NCBI RefSeq assembly: GCF_050271975.1
Contig: NZ_CP189850.1
Coordinates: 248,001-312,000 of the forward strand
Length of the DNA stretch: 64,000 nucleotides
Origin: Litorimonas sp947503715
Lineage (GTDB): Bacteria; Pseudomonadota; Alphaproteobacteria; Caulobacterales; Maricaulaceae
Reading direction: 5' to 3'
Below the pieces are notes generated by a model, which was given only the letters and a program-made list of their open reading frames with translations, did not search any database and was not told the DNA's origin. Shown here piece by piece: positions 1 to 8,160 of this stretch (positions are counted from its first letter, which is position 1; every line of letters begins with the position of its first letter). The position numbers and the translations under genes were made by a program.

Positions 1-2
1 CC

Positions 3-677
3 GAATGGGAAGAGCCGGAACTGCATGAGCAGGCTTTCGATGCCACCTATGCCTGGAAATGGAAGGAAGCCTTTCAGGATCTCGTCAATGATAAAGCGGA
101 CGCGACGGATATTGCGGCTTACTATAAGACCTATCAAAGCGATTGGCCCGTAGAGGCTATGCGCATGACTTACACCTCCAACCATGACCAGAACACATGG
201 GACGGCACACCTTTCGAGATTTATGGCGATGCCTATGAAGCCGCCATAGCCCTCTCTTTTACCGGCCAAGGTCTTCCGCTGATTTATAACGGACAAGAGG
301 GTGCGAATGATAAACGGCTGAAGTTTTTCGAAAAGGACGAAATTAATTGGAATTTGAACAGCCCCCTCAATCAACTCTTCAAAGACTTTGCGCAGTTCAA
401 AACGGATAACCCTGTGCTCTGGAACGGGTCTTGGGGAACGCCTATGACCGAAATTAGAAATGACAATTCGCAAGCGGTCTTTAGCTTCATCCGCGAGACT
501 GGGGACAATACTGTCTTGGGTATTTTCAATCTATCGGACGCTGAACAATCTGTCAGTTTCACAGATGAATTACCCCAAGGACGTTACACACAATTTCCCA
601 ATGAGCGCTTTGTCGAGATTGCAACATACACTCGTATGACTCTTGGACCGTGGGAATATCGTCTCTATAGCCGATAA
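3..677 (+). CDS. Alpha-amylase family (GH13) glycoside hydrolase, C-terminal part
   Basis: Only the last 224 codons lie in the window; the 5' end is outside. The protein should hydrolyse or transglycosylate alpha-glucans. It begins at EWEEPELH, which may contain the GH13 acid/base glutamate, and has SNHDQNTWDGT about 55 residues in, matching conserved region IV (NHD). LPLIYNGQEG follows, typical of the end of the barrel. The tail resembles the small beta domain C of amylases. No stop occurs upstream in this frame down to base 3. The stop abuts the convergent lipoprotein gene with no spacer. Substrate cannot be told without the N-terminal half. Confidence 0.85.
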   Translation, partial: EWEEPELHEQAFDATYAWKWKEAFQDLVNDKADATDIAAYYKTYQSDWPVEAMRMTYTSNHDQNTWDGTPFEIYGDAYEAAIALSFTGQGLPLIYNGQEGANDKRLKFFEKDEINWNLNSPLNQLFKDFAQFKTDNPVLWNGSWGTPMTEIRNDNSQAVFSFIRETGDNTVLGIFNLSDAEQSVSFTDELPQGRYTQFPNERFVEIATYTRMTLGPWEYRLYSR

Positions 678-2288
678 TTAATTGATCGTGATTATTTGAC
701 CCGCAGCGACGCCGTTGCGGGTTTCAATGCGGCCATCCGGAAACGTGACAGTTACATCGCCGGTTGTCACATCGCCCAGGCCAAAGGTCTGGCGCAAGGG
801 GTCATGTGCGGTAAAGTTACTGCCAATCCGGACCTCGCGCATCTGCGTTTGGCCCGCCGCCGTGACAGAAACCCGCGCCCCGACTGTGGCGACATCTACT
901 GTGAGCGCGTTCAGCCCTTCCGTCTCGTTCACCCAAAGCCGCACGCCACGTGTTTCATCTGACAGGGATTGCAGAATATCGATATCCTGATCGCCGTCAA
1001 AATCTGCGCAGATAACACCGCGTCCCTGATCGGCATCGTCCAAGCCAACTTCCTCGGACATTTCTCCAAACGTCCCATCCTGATTATTTCGAAAAAAACG
1101 GGACCGGTCCTCGGTATAAGGTAATTGCGGGTTACCGCCCGCATTATTGATCCAGCCATTCGTATGATAAATATCGAGCCAACCATCCGCGTCAAAATCG
1201 GCGAGACAAGCGCCCCAGCCCCAACCGCCCTGTTCTATACCTGCGGCGGCGCTGTCATTCACGAACGCCCCGCGGTCAGAGAGATAGAGGCGGTTGCCGT
1301 CAATTGAAGTGACGAACCAATCCAGATCACCGTCATTGTCAACATCCCCAACACTGGCCCCCATCCCGTTCCGATCCGTGATCTGGGACGTGTCGGTTAT
1401 GTCCGTGAATTGATTATTGCCGTCATTCCGAAAGACTTGGGTTGTTAGAAAATCAGAGACATAGAGCAGGTCTAAATCTCCATCATTGTCGAAATCAGAG
1501 AAATTCGGTGCAAAGCCGTAATCATGATCGGGACCGAGAACACCTGAAGCCGAACTCACATTCAAGGCTGCCGAAATGCCTGAGCTTTCGCCAATCGGTA
1601 CAAAGCGAATACCGCTCGAACCGCTCTCATTCCGCCAGAGTGTTTCCGTCTCTCCTGGATCCGTCGCCAGACGCGTGGTGCCCCAATGCGCCATCGCCAT
1701 ATCCAAGTCCCCGTCGCCATCAATGTCACCAAAGGCGGCGGAAATCGTATTTTTTGACGTCATATCAGCAAAGCCCGATGTGGCGGTGACATCTGTGAAC
1801 ACACCCGATCCATCATTTTCAAAGAGAAAAGACGGCTCATCATTTAGCCCCCCGAGGAAGATATCCAAATCCCCATCCTCGTCCATATCTGCCAAGGTCG
1901 GGCCGGACACCATCGTATTGACGCGGATGTTTGCCGTACCGGTAACGTCCGGAAAATTACCGCTATTATTCCAGAAAACACCGACGCCGCCATTGCCCGG
2001 ACCGCGCGGAATAATCAGGTCCAGATCACCATCGCCGTCAATATCGCCGGTCGCCGCGCCGCCTGCGAATTGTGAGGGCATTTCTGTGTAATCGGACGGA
2101 AAAACGATTCCAAAACCCAGTCCCGTCGGCGTCGTATCCTTAAACGAAAGCGTGGGTTGCGTCGCAGCGGGAGGTGGTGTCGGCGCAGGGCCTGCAACAG
2201 CTATTGTGGGTGTTGATGAACCGCCACCCCCACCGCAAGCCGTCAGACTCAGAGCGAAGAAAGCTATGTAAAATCTTTGCAAAACCAT
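678..2288 (-). CDS. FG-GAP/VCBS repeat lipoprotein with C-terminal ASPIC/UnbV domain (CRTAC1-like)
   Basis: A 536-residue exported protein. The start MVLQRFYIAFFALSLTAC is a lipoprotein signal peptide with lipobox LTAC, followed by a Gly/Ser/Pro-rich linker. At least seven calcium-binding-like motifs of the form DxDxDGDxD occur (for example GDIDGDGDLD and SDFDNDGDLD), spaced 40-70 residues apart as in a beta-propeller of FG-GAP repeats. The last ~70 residues (from VGARVSV to the end) fit the ASPIC/UnbV domain that often ends such propellers. It is probably anchored at the outer membrane or cell surface and binds a polymer or protein; the ligand is unknown. The gene is convergent with the amylase-family gene. 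Confidence 0.85.
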   Translation of the reverse strand: MVLQRFYIAFFALSLTACGGGGGSSTPTIAVAGPAPTPPPAATQPTLSFKDTTPTGLGFGIVFPSDYTEMPSQFAGGAATGDIDGDGDLDLIIPRGPGNGGVGVFWNNSGNFPDVTGTANIRVNTMVSGPTLADMDEDGDLDIFLGGLNDEPSFLFENDGSGVFTDVTATSGFADMTSKNTISAAFGDIDGDGDLDMAMAHWGTTRLATDPGETETLWRNESGSSGIRFVPIGESSGISAALNVSSASGVLGPDHDYGFAPNFSDFDNDGDLDLLYVSDFLTTQVFRNDGNNQFTDITDTSQITDRNGMGASVGDVDNDGDLDWFVTSIDGNRLYLSDRGAFVNDSAAAGIEQGGWGWGACLADFDADGWLDIYHTNGWINNAGGNPQLPYTEDRSRFFRNNQDGTFGEMSEEVGLDDADQGRGVICADFDGDQDIDILQSLSDETRGVRLWVNETEGLNALTVDVATVGARVSVTAAGQTQMREVRIGSNFTAHDPLRQTFGLGDVTTGDVTVTFPDGRIETRNGVAAGQIITIN

Positions 2289-2380
2289 GCATCACATTGG
2301 GACCCAAACGCTTTAAACGTCAAGATTCAATACGGTTTAGCTGCAATTTTCAGCAGTGTAATTTTTTACATGAGTTTGCG

Positions 2381-2968
2381 CTAGCGGGAGACAGAATCGC
2401 TCGCATTGACGAGTTGCATGAATTCTGCACGCGTCTCCGGCTGCAGGAACTGACCATTGAGGGCGGAGGAAATCATGCGGTGGGGCGTCCGAATACCGCG
2501 CATCGTCATACAAAGATGTTCGCCCTTTGCCATGACCGCGATATTTTCTGTTTCCAGATAATTTTTCAAATCATCAGAGATATCGGCGACGAGTTTTTCC
2601 TGTAAAGACAAGGCATGGGCGTTCTTATGCGCGATACGCGCGAATTTGGAGAGGCCGAGAACTTTATCTTCGGCGATATAGGCAACCGAGACATCACACC
2701 AGAACGGTAACATATGATGTTCGCACATGGACCAAACGCGCATGCCCGTCACGGCCACCATTTGGTTATGACGAACAGACGCGAAAGTTGTGTCTAATTT
2801 ACCGGCATCATATTCGATAAAATCTCGCCAGAAATTTGCAATCCGGCGAGGTGTTTCCAGCAAACCCTCACGGTCAGGGTTTTCGCCCAGAGCAATGAGC
2901 ATTTCACGGACGAGTTCTTTCATCCGCGCATGGTCAACTTTTTTGGGTTTTAAATGTTGTTCGGGCAT
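2381..2968 (-). CDS. folE: GTP cyclohydrolase I FolE
   Basis: This enzyme converts GTP to 7,8-dihydroneopterin triphosphate, the first step of tetrahydrofolate synthesis. At 195 residues it has normal family length. Visible signatures are GLLETPRRIANFW near residue 38, SMCEHHMLPF (zinc Cys and His) near residue 82, LGLSKFARI, and LCMTMRGI with the second zinc cysteine near residue 153. The window holds no other folate gene. The gene stands alone on the minus strand, about 90 bp downstream of the lipoprotein gene's start and about 45 bp upstream of the DUF1499 gene's stop. Confidence 0.95.
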   Translation of the reverse strand: MPEQHLKPKKVDHARMKELVREMLIALGENPDREGLLETPRRIANFWRDFIEYDAGKLDTTFASVRHNQMVAVTGMRVWSMCEHHMLPFWCDVSVAYIAEDKVLGLSKFARIAHKNAHALSLQEKLVADISDDLKNYLETENIAVMAKGEHLCMTMRGIRTPHRMISSALNGQFLQPETRAEFMQLVNASDSVSR

Positions 2969-3014
2969 GGTGGCCTTTCTGAAAGTGTCATAACTTTACG
3001 CGCTGGTCTTCTTC

Positions 3015-3452
3015 TTACGTGTTCGCAACACCTTCCGATTGCAGTATGCGGCGGATCTGTTCCACGCGTTTTTTATTTGCCCCCATATCGGAATGCCCGA
3101 CACGACTGCCCGAGCGAATATGGCAGATATCTCCGTCCTGCCGTATTTCGACATCATCGACATATTTAAATATCCGGCTCATGAATGTGGCGGAGAGATA
3201 GGTTTCTGAGCGTGAGGTTATTGTTCCACCGATTTGTTCAATCACGTCCGCGACGTCATTTAAGGCGGCATTCAACGGGTCAACAAAACGTTCCGGTTGG
3301 ACACCCGCCTCTGAGCAAACGACGTTCGGCTTGCTGCCGGGCTCCTTCAGCTTTCCCTCAATCAACCCGGGGGCTTCGCCCTTTTGGCTCAACAGGCCGA
3401 GTCCAATGAAAACCACAATAAGCCCTCCAATGATCAGTAAAAAAGTTGTCAT
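3015..3452 (-). CDS. DUF1499 family membrane-anchored protein
   Basis: A 145-residue protein with one N-terminal transmembrane segment (FLLIIGGLIVVFIGLGLL) and a periplasmic domain of the DUF1499 type. The family pattern is seen in PNVVCSE near the start of the domain, then alternating strands around YLSATFMSRIFKYVDDVEI, and the end region RSGSRVGHSDMGANKKRVEQ. The molecular function of the family is not established. Its start codon overlaps the stop of the upstream alpha/beta hydrolase gene by 4 bp (ATGA), so the two are very likely one translationally coupled operon. Confidence 0.85.
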   Translation of the reverse strand: MTTFLLIIGGLIVVFIGLGLLSQKGEAPGLIEGKLKEPGSKPNVVCSEAGVQPERFVDPLNAALNDVADVIEQIGGTITSRSETYLSATFMSRIFKYVDDVEIRQDGDICHIRSGSRVGHSDMGANKKRVEQIRRILQSEGVANT

Positions 3453-4495
3453 GCGGTTTGCTCCATAACCTGTTGAATATAATCATCATACCATGTCGGC
3501 CCGAATAGTGATTGGAAGAATCCATTATGGCCGCCATGCGCATGGACGATGCGTTTGGCATTATCATTGAGCGTCAGGCTCATCACGTCACTGACCGGAA
3601 TCATCCCGTCATCTGCCGCCGTGATGAGAGAAACCGGCACGGGACAATAGGCGAGATCATGCGGGTCAACGCGATAGGCATTAAAATAGGCTTCCATGGT
3701 TTGATATTCGGAATAGGCGGGCAGTAATTTCTGCGTCATGCCGAGGACAGAGCGCTCTTTAAGGACATCCGAGAAGTCATAGAGATGCGGGAAATGCTTT
3801 TGCTTGAGCCGCATGGACCGCGTCCATTTCTTCATGAAATAGCGTTGGAAGAGACGGTTTTTATCCACCAGTGGCGCAGCCCCCCATGGGTCCACGACGG
3901 GACTGATCGCGAAGATATGCTTCAAATTACTGATAGACAGATCACGTAGGGACCGCGCAATGCGGAGCGCAAAATTCCCGCCGAGTGAAAAGCCCACGAT
4001 ATAGACAGGCGCACCGTCGGCCAGTTTCGCCGCCTGTTTCACGGCATAGAAAACCTCATTAAACAGTGTTGAGTAGAATAGGCCTTCATTCAAATGATGG
4101 CTTTCGCCGTGGTCGCGATAATTCAGACGAAATACGGACGCCCCGCGTTCAAAGACGCGTTTTCCGCCACTCATGACATAGACGCTGTCCTGCGACCCTT
4201 CCCAGCCATGAAGGAAAATCACGAGCGCTTTATTATCCGGATGACGGGAATAGCTGCCCTTTAACCGGACGCCATCTTCGCAAGTGAGGATCCGGTCTTC
4301 AGCCGCGTCCACCATCGGGTTTGGTCCGCGTTTGCGGAATTTCAGACTGGCGAGAATGGTCTGCACCATATGATGGCGCATCCACCACGGCGGGATAAAC
4401 GGCGCGACATCGGCCGGCAGAGGCGGCAAGCCTGTCTCGGTCTTATCTTGAAGTTGTGGGGCGGGAACCGTCATTGATTTTGTATTCAAAAACAT
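3449..4495 (-). CDS. Alpha/beta hydrolase (YheT/UPF0017-like)
   Basis: A 348-residue hydrolase of the alpha/beta fold. The oxyanion segment FLHGWEGSQDS lies near residue 89, the nucleophile elbow GFSLGGN near residue 167, the acid is in AADDGMIPVSD and the catalytic His in AHGGHNGFF near the C-terminus. Size, order of motifs and the long N-terminal cap segment (PPWWMRHHMVQTILASL) fit the YheT/ABHD1-3 esterase group. The natural substrate is unknown. It overlaps the following DUF1499 gene by 4 bp. A terminator-like hairpin lies directly upstream of its start and closes off the previous gene. Confidence 0.85.
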   Translation of the reverse strand: MFLNTKSMTVPAPQLQDKTETGLPPLPADVAPFIPPWWMRHHMVQTILASLKFRKRGPNPMVDAAEDRILTCEDGVRLKGSYSRHPDNKALVIFLHGWEGSQDSVYVMSGGKRVFERGASVFRLNYRDHGESHHLNEGLFYSTLFNEVFYAVKQAAKLADGAPVYIVGFSLGGNFALRIARSLRDLSISNLKHIFAISPVVDPWGAAPLVDKNRLFQRYFMKKWTRSMRLKQKHFPHLYDFSDVLKERSVLGMTQKLLPAYSEYQTMEAYFNAYRVDPHDLAYCPVPVSLITAADDGMIPVSDVMSLTLNDNAKRIVHAHGGHNGFFQSLFGPTWYDDYIQQVMEQTA

Positions 4496-4529
4496 AAAAC
4501 GCGACCGTGCAAGATGCAGGCCGCGTTTT
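4496..4529 (-). terminator. Rho-independent-like terminator hairpin
   Basis: The arms AAAACGCG (4496-4503) and CGCGTTTT (4522-4529) are perfectly complementary, and TGCA/TGCA pairs inside them. The A/T flanks would give a U-run in the minus-strand transcript. It lies between the stop of the 4564-5187 gene and the start of the alpha/beta hydrolase gene, so it probably ends the former transcript. Confidence 0.65.
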
Positions 4530-4563
4530 AAATGTAATCGTGGTTAGATTTAAGCCGGTTGAC

Positions 4564-5187
4564 CTAAAGATCGTTCAGATAGGCCCCGAAATGCGTGTTC
4601 TCTCCCGCTTGAAGCCCGAGGGAGTCGACTTCGCTCTTGACCTTATTCGGGCAATCGCCGCGCAGGACGATGGAAATTTTGGACTTACCCGCAACGTCAA
4701 CAGTTTCGACTTCCGCCGTGACACCGTTACGTTCAAAGTGGCGACGGGCAACTTTTGCCTCGTAATAGCGGGACTTCTTGGACAGCGCGTCTGTCAGTGT
4801 CTCCGCACTGGCAACTGAGGAGCAGGATCCGCGGAATTTCGGAACATAGGTGCCGATGATGGACGCCGTGGTCCGCTTCATTGGAAAGGTCGTTTTGACC
4901 GAGCGTTCCCACTTTTCAATCGGACCGTCTGTCGACACCATGGTGTGGACTTCCAATGTTTCATTATCGCAGAGCGTTGTGATGGTGTTAGAGCGACCCG
5001 GCAGCAGGAAATAGCGGTCAATATGGTCGGACTCACCCTGTGTCTCGAATTCCTTCTCCACGACTTGCACAATATCATCGAGGTCAGAGGTGTCGTCAAA
5101 AAAGCCGCGCCATTGAAAAAACCTGTCGGGACCATTGGCAGCGGCGCGGCGGGTGGGATTAAGGGGGCGATTATCAAGGTAAAGCAT
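4564..5187 (-). CDS. Hypothetical protein, cytoplasmic, unknown function
   Basis: A 207-residue protein that I do not recognise. There is no signal peptide or membrane segment. The sequence alternates acidic, beta-rich stretches (DRYFLLPGRSNTITTLCDNE) with basic ones (KKSRYYEAKVARRHFERNG). The charged strand pattern is loosely reminiscent of CYTH-like tunnel-fold proteins, but no ExExK signature is present, so this is speculation. Codon use is like the neighbours. A hairpin terminator follows the stop. Upstream lies a gene-free stretch of about 900 bp that carries several inverted repeats. Confidence 0.7.
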   Translation of the reverse strand: MLYLDNRPLNPTRRAAANGPDRFFQWRGFFDDTSDLDDIVQVVEKEFETQGESDHIDRYFLLPGRSNTITTLCDNETLEVHTMVSTDGPIEKWERSVKTTFPMKRTTASIIGTYVPKFRGSCSSVASAETLTDALSKKSRYYEAKVARRHFERNGVTAEVETVDVAGKSKISIVLRGDCPNKVKSEVDSLGLQAGENTHFGAYLNDL

Positions 5188-5439
5188 GGCGTCCTTTATA
5201 GGTTCTGTCTGCGTGGGTTAGCCGAAAATGTCCGGGACGCGCAAAGCGAACGGACAGACATGGTAAAAATTATGAATCTAAACTCTTGGGATCAGGCGGT
5301 TTTAGGCATGTCCGTTTTATTGGCATAAAAAAATCTTTATCAAACCTTAACAAATCTGTCAAGATTTTTGCGCAATCGTAATGAAGGACAAGTCAACCGT
5401 TCCGCCTGAAATGATTCAGCTTTTTGTGGGGATTATCTT

Positions 5440-5760
5440 TCGGGGGCATGTCTGACAGTCAGGCAAGCTGAAGCGCTCGCAGCCCGTCGCGGGGTCTGCC
5501 GGAGTGTTCAGTTTGGGGAGGATGGACCGCCCGCGTGGCCGGCACCCCTGCCGGAGTACCGAGAGTTTTATTTTATTTTGCAGAGGCTAGGCCACGCGGC
5601 GACGGTTGTAGACATAACGGTCCGTGCAATTCGCGTTCGCGAAATGCACCGGGTCCCGCAGTCGCGCCTCCGCCTAGTCCTCCCGTGAGAGGAACTTTCG
5701 TTCGAGGCCCGGCGGTCAACGCTCGCCATGAAAGACCCGGCACAGATTGGGCTCGATAGT
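5440..5760. ncRNA. Candidate structured non-coding RNA (unassigned)
   Basis: The stretch holds a 10-bp perfect inverted repeat, CCGCGTGGCC at 5531-5540 and GGCCACGCGG at 5590-5599, enclosing a second stem GGCA/TGCC. A further stem GTGCA(N)TTCGCG at 5624-5634 pairs with CGCGAA(N)TGCAC ending at 5649, and a stem-loop GTCCTC...GAGGA sits at 5677-5693. Stems without an ORF suggest a stable RNA. Strand and family are not assignable by eye. Tests against tmRNA, RNase P, SRP and cobalamin-riboswitch core motifs failed. Confidence 0.3.
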
Positions 5761-5912
5761 CAATTGCTCAGTCCCGCCGTCCCATGAGCAACAAACCACG
5801 ATCGATTGTCTGTCCATCTCATCGGAACAGATGAAACATAGCGCGGGGCGCAAAAGCGGGGATACGATTGTTCTTAAACGGGGATTGGGTACGCAACCTC
5901 TCCCCATATTCC

Positions 5913-6018
5913 GTCCACCCCAAACTTGATTTGGGGTCCAGAGCGTCAATGAGCCCTCCGTCCCGTTACGCACTGAAAACGAACTCAGCTCTGGACCCCA
6001 GCTTTCGCTGGGGTGAAC
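5913..6018. repeat. Palindromic intergenic repeat element (two hairpins plus crossing arms)
   Basis: The left hairpin is ACCCCAAA (5917-5924) with TTTGGGGT (5930-5937). The right hairpin is ACCCCAGC (5995-6002) with GCTGGGGT (6007-6014). In addition GGGGTCCAGAGC (5933-5944) is the perfect 12-bp complement of GCTCTGGACCCC (5988-5999). This is the layout of REP/BIME-type elements. The same architecture with a different sequence recurs at 45356-45474 and 46130-46234. Confidence 0.7.
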
Positions 6019-6108
6019 GGGAATAGAGGTGAGGGATCGGAAAAAATTCACGTCCAGAGTGAGACTGACTTAAACGCGGATACACATCCGCATTCTGTGG
6101 GATTGACG

Positions 6109-8160
6109 TTACGCGTCCTTCGAGAATTCCATAATCACTTCATCCACGGCAAGGTTGTCTCCCGCCGCTGCGTTGATTTTCGAGACAACACATTTACTCT
6201 CGGCGCGGAGGGTGTTTTCCATCTTCATGGCTTCGACAACGGCCAGAGCCTGCCCGTCCTGCACTTCCTGCCCCTCTTCCACGAGGATGCTCACCACGAC
6301 GCCCGGCATAGGACAGAGCAGGAGGTTAGATGTGTCCGCCGCGACCTTGATCGGCATATGAACCGCGAGTTCCGCCGCGCGGGGGTTTCGGACCTGTACA
6401 TCAAATGTTACGCCGCGATGCCAGACGCGGAAGCCGCAGGGAATTTTCCGCGCCTTCATGACAAAAGGCTTGCTGTCGACAAAGGCCTTGACCGTTTCCT
6501 CACCCGGACGCCAGTTCAGCCCGACTTCCAGTTCCAGCGCGGCCTTGTCGCTATCATCATTCATGACAATCGTACGCAGGCCCGTTTCGCCGTTAATATC
6601 AGCGGTATAGATACGGTCCTCTCCCGTGGGGGATTTGACAGCCACGGACCATTCATCTGGAATGTGACGCGCATGATTGGGCAGGCTGCCGGAAATCTGC
6701 GCCGCGCGGTGTTGGCGGATGTCGTGCAGCAGCGCACAGATGGCCGCGATTTTTCGCGTATGGCCGGAATTTTCCGGCGCGCCGATAAAGCCGTCCGGAT
6801 ATTCCTCGGCGATAAAGGCCGTCGTGATATCGCCGCGTTCGAACCGGTCATGGTCATAGACCGCCTGCAGGAAGGGAATATTATGCCCGATCCCGTCCAA
6901 CTCGAAATTATCCAGCGCCTCTTTCATGGCAGTCAGCGCGACACCGCGATCTTCGCCCCAGGTGCAGAGCTTGGCGATCATCGGATCGTAGAACATGGAA
7001 ATCTCGCCGCCCTCATAGACGCCCGTATCATTGCGAATGATCGCGCCCGTCTCCGTCACCCGTTCCGCGGGCGGGCGGTAGCGTTTCAGACGACCGATGG
7101 AAGGCAGGAAATTGCGGTAGGGGTCTTCGGCATAAATGCGGCTCTCAATCGCCCAGCCGTTCAACACGACATCGTCCTGCGTCATGGAGAGCTTTTCACC
7201 CTGTGCGGAGCGGATCATCTGTTCGACCAAATCGACGCCCGTAATTAATTCCGTGACGGGATGTTCGACCTGCAGGCGGGTATTCATCTCGAGGAAGTAG
7301 AAATTCTTGTCCCCGTCCACGATGAACTCGACCGTGCCCGCCGAGTCGTAATCCACGGCTTTCGCGAGGGCGACGGCTTCGTCGCCCATGGCTTTGCGGG
7401 TGGCTTCGTCGAGGAAAGGCGACGGCGCCTCCTCAATGACTTTCTGGTTGCGGCGCTGGATGGAACATTCGCGCTCGCCGAGATAGATGCAGTTGCCGTG
7501 TTTATCGCCGAGGACTTGGATTTCGATATGGCGCGGTTGGGTGACGAATTTTTCGATAAAGATACGGTCATCGCCGAAACTGGTTTTGGCTTCATTCTTG
7601 GAGGACTGGAATCCCTCGCGGGCTTCCTCGTCATTCCACGCAATCCGCATGCCCTTGCCGCCGCCGCCGGCAGACGCTTTGATCATGACGGGATAGCCGA
7701 TTTGGGTTGAAATTTTGACCGCTTCTTCGGCGTCCTCAATCAATCCCATATGGCCCGGCACGCAGGACACGCCCGCGTCTTGGGCGAGTTTTTTGGACGT
7801 AATCTTATCGCCCATGGACACAATCGCATGCGGGTTCGGGCCGATAAAACTGACGCCCTTTTTCTTGAGCAATTTCGCAAATTCAGGATTTTCCGACAGG
7901 AACCCATAGCCGGGATGCACAGCATCCGCGCCCGTCGCCTCAATCGCGGCAAGGATTTTATCCATGACGAGATAGGATTGATTGACAGCCGGCGGCCCAA
8001 GATGAACCGCCTCATCCGCCATCTCGACATGGAGCGCGTTTTTGTCGGCATCGGAATAAACCGCGACGGTGGAGATGCCCATGCGCCGCGCGGTCTTAAT
8101 AACGCGACAAGCAATTTCACCACGATTGGCGATTAGGATTTTTTTGATTTTATTGGTCAT
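6109..8160 (-). CDS. pccA: Acetyl/propionyl-CoA carboxylase alpha subunit (biotin carboxylase + BCCP)
   Basis: A 683-residue biotin-dependent carboxylase subunit that carboxylates biotin with ATP and bicarbonate, then passes it to the beta subunit. It starts ILIANRGEIACRVIKTARR, has the ATP-grasp loop KASAGGGGKGMRI, the signature FLEMNTRLQVEHPVTE near residue 290 and a C-terminal biotinyl domain with EAMKMENTLRAE near residue 650. I place the start at ATG 8160; a TTG two codons upstream is possible. The first 11 bases of the gene overlap the end of the Abi-alpha-like gene. Propionyl-CoA is the likely substrate from subunit layout, but methylcrotonyl- or acetyl-CoA cannot be excluded. Confidence 0.93.
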   Translation of the reverse strand: MTNKIKKILIANRGEIACRVIKTARRMGISTVAVYSDADKNALHVEMADEAVHLGPPAVNQSYLVMDKILAAIEATGADAVHPGYGFLSENPEFAKLLKKKGVSFIGPNPHAIVSMGDKITSKKLAQDAGVSCVPGHMGLIEDAEEAVKISTQIGYPVMIKASAGGGGKGMRIAWNDEEAREGFQSSKNEAKTSFGDDRIFIEKFVTQPRHIEIQVLGDKHGNCIYLGERECSIQRRNQKVIEEAPSPFLDEATRKAMGDEAVALAKAVDYDSAGTVEFIVDGDKNFYFLEMNTRLQVEHPVTELITGVDLVEQMIRSAQGEKLSMTQDDVVLNGWAIESRIYAEDPYRNFLPSIGRLKRYRPPAERVTETGAIIRNDTGVYEGGEISMFYDPMIAKLCTWGEDRGVALTAMKEALDNFELDGIGHNIPFLQAVYDHDRFERGDITTAFIAEEYPDGFIGAPENSGHTRKIAAICALLHDIRQHRAAQISGSLPNHARHIPDEWSVAVKSPTGEDRIYTADINGETGLRTIVMNDDSDKAALELEVGLNWRPGEETVKAFVDSKPFVMKARKIPCGFRVWHRGVTFDVQVRNPRAAELAVHMPIKVAADTSNLLLCPMPGVVVSILVEEGQEVQDGQALAVVEAMKMENTLRAESKCVVSKINAAAGDNLAVDEVIMEFSKDA
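8150..8160. repeat. 11-bp direct repeat, copy 1 (at pccA start)
   Basis: TTATTGGTCAT on the plus strand, which reads ATGACCAATAA on the coding strand. It contains the start codon and first codons of pccA and also the stop codon of the Abi-alpha-like gene. An exact copy lies at 9030-9040 at the other end of that gene; the bases on both sides differ, so the match is exactly 11 bp. Confidence 0.95.

Larger units (their letters stand above)
5188..6108. other. Gene-free region of 920 bp
   Basis: No convincing protein gene is visible on either strand. The first ~200 bp are AT-rich with A/T runs (around 5330-5380) and could hold promoters for the minus-strand gene ending the previous block. From about 5440 the sequence turns GC-rich with several inverted repeats, listed separately as a possible RNA. 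The last part (5913-6018) is a two-hairpin palindromic repeat element. No tRNA, tmRNA tag, RNase P core or SRP Alu/GGAA motif was found. Confidence 0.6.

Noticed and set aside
5440..5760. tmRNA, RNase P RNA, SRP RNA or cobalamin riboswitch
   Set aside because: No tag-like peptide, no GAGGAAAGTCC core, no GGAAGGAAGCAG core and only a partial B12-box-like string; none is convincing.
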